Assembly: GCA_946480785.1 (NCBI GenBank) | Contig: CAMLLD010000038.1 | Location: forward strand, 1-61,305 | From: an uncultured Blastocatellia bacterium | Lineage (GTDB): Bacteria; Acidobacteriota; Blastocatellia; Pyrinomonadales; Pyrinomonadaceae | Direction of reading: 5' to 3' | DNA: 61,305 bases | Shown: one piece after another, positions 57,880 to 61,305 of the stretch | Layout: the number at the start of each line of letters is the position of its first letter | Numbering within the stretch: position 1 is the stretch's first letter | Notes under the pieces: model-generated | Database searches by the model: none | Seen by the model: only the letters and a program-made list of their open reading frames with translations | Told to the model about the DNA's origin: nothing | Program-made: the position numbers and the translations under genes

Positions 57880-59721
57880 ATGAGCACAGAGGTATCCCAG
57901 CCTGTCGCACTCGTCAGCATGCCGACGCTTTCGGCGCGCTTTCCGTCGTTTCAACTCGCACTGCTGAAACCCACGCTCGAACGCGCCGGCATTCCCGTGC
58001 AAACGTTCTCGCTTTTCATGTACTTCGGCACACATATCGGCTGGCGCATCAACGAAGCGCTCGCGGACGTCTACCCGTGCATGGTGGGTGAGTGGATCTG
58101 GACCAAAGCCGCGTTCGACGACTTTGCCGACGACGAGGAATATCTGCGGATCTATCGCGGTAATCTGGAGTCGATCGCGAACCAGGCGGGTTGTTCGGTC
58201 GCCGACCTGCGCGACATCCGCGAAAAGCTCGCGCCCGCATTTATTGATTTCTGTCTCGACAGTGTCGATTGGACGCGCTTCGGTTTGATCGGCTTCTCCG
58301 TTGTGTTTCAACAAACACTCGCGAGCGTCGCCCTCGCGCGCGCACTCAAAGAACGCTATCCCGAAATCCCGATCATCTTCGGCGGCGCGACTTTCGAAGA
58401 CGACATCGCCGAAGAGATCATGAAAGGCTGTCCGCAGGTCGATTACGTTTTTTGCGGCGATGCTGACGAACTGTTACCGGAAACGATTCGCCGCATATAC
58501 GCCAAAGAATCTTTACGCGGAGTGCCGGGTTTGATGTGGCGCGACAACGACGCGATTGTTTATGCGGGCCGCGCGCCGAACCTGAAGGACATGAACAAAA
58601 CGCCCGTGCCGGATTTTGACGAGTACTTCTACGCGCGCAAGGAAGGCGGTTACGGCAAGCACGATAGCGCGCAGGAAGTGCTGTTGCCGATCGAGACCGC
58701 GCGCGGTTGCTGGTGGGGCGTGAAGAACCACTGCACGTTCTGTGGCTTGAATCGCGCGGGCATGGAGTTCAGGGCCAAGAACGTCGACAACGTCATTCGG
58801 CAACTCGACGAACTCTCGCGCCGCTACGGCATACTCGACTTCAACGCGATCGACAACATCATCGCGCCCGAGTACATCGAGAAACTTTTCGGCCAGCTCG
58901 GCGAAGCGAACACGGACATCCGTTTGCACTACGAAGTGCGGCCGAGCCTCAGCCGCGCGCAACTCAAACAGATGCGCAAGGGCGGACTGTTTTCGATCCA
59001 GCCGGGCGTCGAGAGTTTGTCGACGCACATTCTCAAACTCATGCGCAAGCACACGACCGGCATGCGCAACCTCGAGCTGATCAAGTGGTCTACCTACTAC
59101 GGCATCAACAATCTCTACAACATCCTGCTGCGCTTTCCCGGCGAGACGGCGGAAGACTACCGCACGCAGTGTGAAGTCATCTCGCAGATCCATCACTTCC
59201 AGGCGCCGTGGGCCATCGCCGCCGCGCGCGCGGATCGCGGGTCGCCGATGTACTCGGAGCCGGAGACGCAATCAGTCACGCGACTCGTGCCGTCGCCGTG
59301 TTACGACTACCTGTTTCCGAAAGATCGTTTCGACCTGAATCGTGTTTCGTATTACTTCGAGCACGAGATGGACAACACGCTTCAGGACAAGGAATACGAT
59401 GAGATCTATCAAGCGGTCGGTGTTTGGCAGCAGCGCTGGCGGCAGCGGCCGAAGCCTTATATGCGTTATCGAAAAGCCTGGGCCACGATTTTGATTGAGG
59501 ACGGGCGCAACTGTTCGCCGCACACGACGACGTATTCGGATCGTTACGCGCAGCTTTACGAGTTCTGCGCCGACGCTCACAGCGCGAAGGAGATCGCGGC
59601 GGAGTTTGACGGCGCGTCGTGGGTCGATGCGGCGATCGCGGAGTTTGTCGAACGGAGGCTCATGGTCCATCTCGACAATCGTTATCTCAGTCTCGCCCTG
59701 CCGGAAAACGCTTACTACTAA
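57880..59721 (+). CDS. RiPP-maturation-type cobalamin radical SAM enzyme (C-methyltransferase-like)
   Basis: The [4Fe-4S] cysteines are C277, C285 and C288 in GCWWGVKNHCTFCGLN, a C-x7-C-x2-C spacing. With the following RAGMEFRAK, this is the mark of the RiPP maturation radical SAM protein 1 family. An N-terminal domain (about 1-215) with LIGFSVVFQQT and FGGATFED is a B12-binding Rossmann fold. The core continues with DNIIAPEYI, LHYEVRPSLS, and FSIQPGVESLSTHILKLM. The C-terminal 100 residues look like a winged-helix peptide-binding region (ASWVDAAIAEFVERRLMV). I use ATG 57880 (613 aa) rather than TTG 57874. Its relatives methylate unactivated carbons in ribosomal peptides; the PEI-repeat protein encoded just upstream is the likely substrate. 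Confidence 0.88.
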   Translation: MSTEVSQPVALVSMPTLSARFPSFQLALLKPTLERAGIPVQTFSLFMYFGTHIGWRINEALADVYPCMVGEWIWTKAAFDDFADDEEYLRIYRGNLESIANQAGCSVADLRDIREKLAPAFIDFCLDSVDWTRFGLIGFSVVFQQTLASVALARALKERYPEIPIIFGGATFEDDIAEEIMKGCPQVDYVFCGDADELLPETIRRIYAKESLRGVPGLMWRDNDAIVYAGRAPNLKDMNKTPVPDFDEYFYARKEGGYGKHDSAQEVLLPIETARGCWWGVKNHCTFCGLNRAGMEFRAKNVDNVIRQLDELSRRYGILDFNAIDNIIAPEYIEKLFGQLGEANTDIRLHYEVRPSLSRAQLKQMRKGGLFSIQPGVESLSTHILKLMRKHTTGMRNLELIKWSTYYGINNLYNILLRFPGETAEDYRTQCEVISQIHHFQAPWAIAAARADRGSPMYSEPETQSVTRLVPSPCYDYLFPKDRFDLNRVSYYFEHEMDNTLQDKEYDEIYQAVGVWQQRWRQRPKPYMRYRKAWATILIEDGRNCSPHTTTYSDRYAQLYEFCADAHSAKEIAAEFDGASWVDAAIAEFVERRLMVHLDNRYLSLALPENAYY

Positions 59722-59731
59722 TTCCACGCCG

Positions 59732-61305
59732 ATGTTGCGCGAACCGCTTTCCACCACGCTCGCAGCGCTGCCGCCGGATTTTCACTCGGCGCGCGCCGAG
59801 CTGCTCGAGTTGCTGCGCAGCCGCGGCATTCTCTATCGCTCGGAAACGCAGCCGATACTCTCGCGCGACGGCTCGTCAGGGCGCTGGATGCTCGATTCAC
59901 TCGGCGTGACGCTTTCCCTGCGGGGCGCAAAACTCGCGGGCCAGTGTTTGCTCGAACTGCTCAAGCGTTTTGACGGGCGGCAGCTCGCAACCTACGGACT
60001 CACGGCCGTTCCGATTCTTCAATCGTGCATTCTCCAGGACGATCGTTATCGCGGACTGCTCGTCAGAAAAGAGCGCAAGCAACACGGTTCGCTCAAGCTG
60101 ATCGAAGGCGAGATCGACCCGAGTGAGCCGGTGGTGCTGATTGATGATTCGGTGAGCTCGGGGATGTCGATGGATGAAGCGACCGAGCGGCTTGAGGAGG
60201 CGGGGTTGCGGGTTGAAGGCGGCATTTGTCTCGTGCGCTTCGGGTGGTACGGCGGCTTCGCGCGCATGCAGGAGCGCGGCTATCACATGGAAGCGGTCTA
60301 CGACATCTGGGACGATTTCATCTCGCACATGGAGGATGAGGAGAAGCCACTCGCGAATCCGTCGAAATGGTTTCCAGCGTTTGAATGGAGCACGGAGCGT
60401 GCGCCTGAAGGGCTACATCCCGCACGACTCGCACGCGTTGTGATCTCGGAGTATTTGTCGTCGGGTTTACTGTTGCGGCCGCCGTTGCAGCTCGACGCTG
60501 ATTACGATTCGGCCGGCGGGGTGTGGGTGAGCATGCGTTCGCGCACCGACATTCATCGACGGTTTGCGCGCGGTGGTTTCTGGCACTTCCCGCATGAGAC
60601 GCGCGGCTCGATGGCGGAAGATGTTGTGATGGCGGCGTTGAGTACTGCGGCGCAGCTCAAGCGCGGCGAAGAAGGGTTGAGCATCGTCGAGCAGAGCGCG
60701 TTTGCGGTTACCTTCTTCGGTGCGTTGGAGCAGTGCACACCGGGTCAGCTCGATAACGATCGTTACGGGATCGTGGTGCGCAGTGCGGAACGGCGCGACA
60801 AGATGGGTGGTGCGTTGCCGCGCATGCCGGGGATCAGAAACGAGTGGCACCAGTTTCAGCACGCGCGGATCAAGAACGGGCAGCTTGCTTCGTTTGAGCC
60901 TTATGAACTGTTTCGTCACGACGTGGTGAAGGTTGTCGAGCCGGAAGTGAACTGGCAGCCGACCGGCGTTCCGGCAGTGGCGGAAGTTCCGTGGCATAAA
61001 GACAGAAACGTTTGTGGGCCGGTCGCGGAACGCGCACGCGATCTCGTGCTGGCGCGGTTGTTCGATCGTGCGCCGGAGACGTCGCCGTTGCGTGGCGATC
61101 TGCTGCCGAAGAACGTCGATTCGTTTTACGTGACCGTTTACATTGACGGCCAGTTGCGTGGCTGCATGGGAACGACGATTCGGGATCTCGATAGTGATTT
61201 GCAGACGATCGTGGAGGCTGCGCTGCGTGACGAGCGATTTGCGCACAAAGCCGCGAGCGATCCGAATTCCGTGGCCGTGACCATTTCGCTGCTTTTCGAA
61301 CCGCT
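59732..61305 (+). CDS. Phosphoribosyltransferase-AMMECR1 fusion protein (3' partial)
   Basis: This reading frame stays open to the end of the window (at least 524 residues). Residues 1-230 resemble orotate-type phosphoribosyltransferases: the PRPP loop VVLIDDSVSSGMS places D138-D139 in the usual acidic pair. From about 255 to the end the sequence is AMMECR1-like: a first segment GGVWVSMRSR lacks the RGC motif, GGALPRMPGIRNEWHQFQHA follows, and a second copy SFYVTVYIDGQLRGCMGTT has the family motif L475-R-G-C478-M-G. AMMECR1 domains occur with radical SAM genes but their reaction is unclear. It starts 10 bp after the radical SAM stop, so it is co-transcribed. The fusion is unusual and could act on a nucleoside or on the modified peptide. 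Confidence 0.75.
   Translation, partial: MLREPLSTTLAALPPDFHSARAELLELLRSRGILYRSETQPILSRDGSSGRWMLDSLGVTLSLRGAKLAGQCLLELLKRFDGRQLATYGLTAVPILQSCILQDDRYRGLLVRKERKQHGSLKLIEGEIDPSEPVVLIDDSVSSGMSMDEATERLEEAGLRVEGGICLVRFGWYGGFARMQERGYHMEAVYDIWDDFISHMEDEEKPLANPSKWFPAFEWSTERAPEGLHPARLARVVISEYLSSGLLLRPPLQLDADYDSAGGVWVSMRSRTDIHRRFARGGFWHFPHETRGSMAEDVVMAALSTAAQLKRGEEGLSIVEQSAFAVTFFGALEQCTPGQLDNDRYGIVVRSAERRDKMGGALPRMPGIRNEWHQFQHARIKNGQLASFEPYELFRHDVVKVVEPEVNWQPTGVPAVAEVPWHKDRNVCGPVAERARDLVLARLFDRAPETSPLRGDLLPKNVDSFYVTVYIDGQLRGCMGTTIRDLDSDLQTIVEAALRDERFAHKAASDPNSVAVTISLLFEP

Noticed and set aside
57377..57910. Long minus-strand open frame over the PEI-repeat gene
   Set aside because: It is the mirror of the repeat; the plus frame has a strong ribosome binding site and synonymous variation between units, whereas the minus frame changes residues with each synonymous change.

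Overview
The window is about 61.3 kb of moderately high-GC bacterial chromosome, carrying some 53 protein genes and no rRNA or tRNA gene that I could see. An Acidobacteriota origin, probably Blastocatellia-like, is the best fit. The reasons are a VWA protein of the acidobacterial VWFA-related type beside two DUF4252 proteins and an ECF sigma factor, a complete heptose/LPS-core operon (so a Gram-negative envelope), carboxypeptidase-regulatory-like exported proteins, NHL-propeller proteins, and dispersed intergenic palindromes. This assignment is an inference from gene content; no marker rRNA is present.

Layout: (1) 1-7.2 kb: a consensus sigma-70 promoter and a 5' leader with 19-bp repeats precede an M28 peptidase. 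Then comes a cassette of NRPS-type accessory genes with no NRPS: type II thioesterase, Asp/Glu racemase, and a CmlA-like diiron beta-hydroxylase, followed by an exported sorbosone-dehydrogenase-like propeller and a strong terminator. (2) 7.3-14.2 kb: chloramphenicol acetyltransferase, an NHL/M23 fusion, the de novo NAD cluster nadC-nadA-nadB, and a YagU-like membrane protein. (3) 14.2-24.5 kb: ornithine-cyclodeaminase-family enzyme, cystathionine beta-synthase, smpB, pepA, a membrane DnaJ-domain protein, exported NTR/carboxypeptidase-regulatory and HEAT-repeat proteins, and a Clp-type AAA ATPase. (4) 24.7-35.8 kb, minus strand: inositol-phosphate synthase, then a long, tightly packed operon from a K+ channel through waaF, gmhB, rfaE1, rfaE2 and waaC to a GDPD and an AraC regulator. 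(5) 35.9-46.7 kb: class A PBP, iscU/iscS-like pair, glycine-zipper protein, SAM hydrolase, and a sigma/TM-protein/DUF4252/DUF4252/VWA operon, then a CPBP protease. (6) 46.8-52.4 kb: a palindromic repeat element, the ntrY/ntrX two-component pair and a transglutaminase-like protein.

(7) 52.4-61.3 kb is the most interesting part. It is one co-directional block containing a radical SAM/SPASM-like enzyme, an MGDG-synthase-type glycosyltransferase, a carbamoyltransferase, a 2OG-Fe(II) oxygenase, a 148-residue protein made almost wholly of four-residue (I/V)-x-P-E repeats, a cobalamin-type radical SAM enzyme of the RiPP-maturation type, and a PRTase/AMMECR1 fusion that runs off the window. The repeat gene has its own likely promoter, a strong ribosome binding site and a hairpin just after its stop. 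That is the layout expected of a RiPP precursor beside its maturases. I propose this block as a candidate undescribed system in which a repetitive Pro-Glu peptide is hydroxylated, C-methylated and perhaps carbamoylated or glycosylated.

Several genes (cat, the YagU-like gene, perhaps nadC) have a -10 hexamer 6-8 nt before the start codon and no Shine-Dalgarno, pointing to leaderless transcripts. Other genes use TTG, GTG or even a likely CTG start, so several starts here differ from the longest open reading frame.
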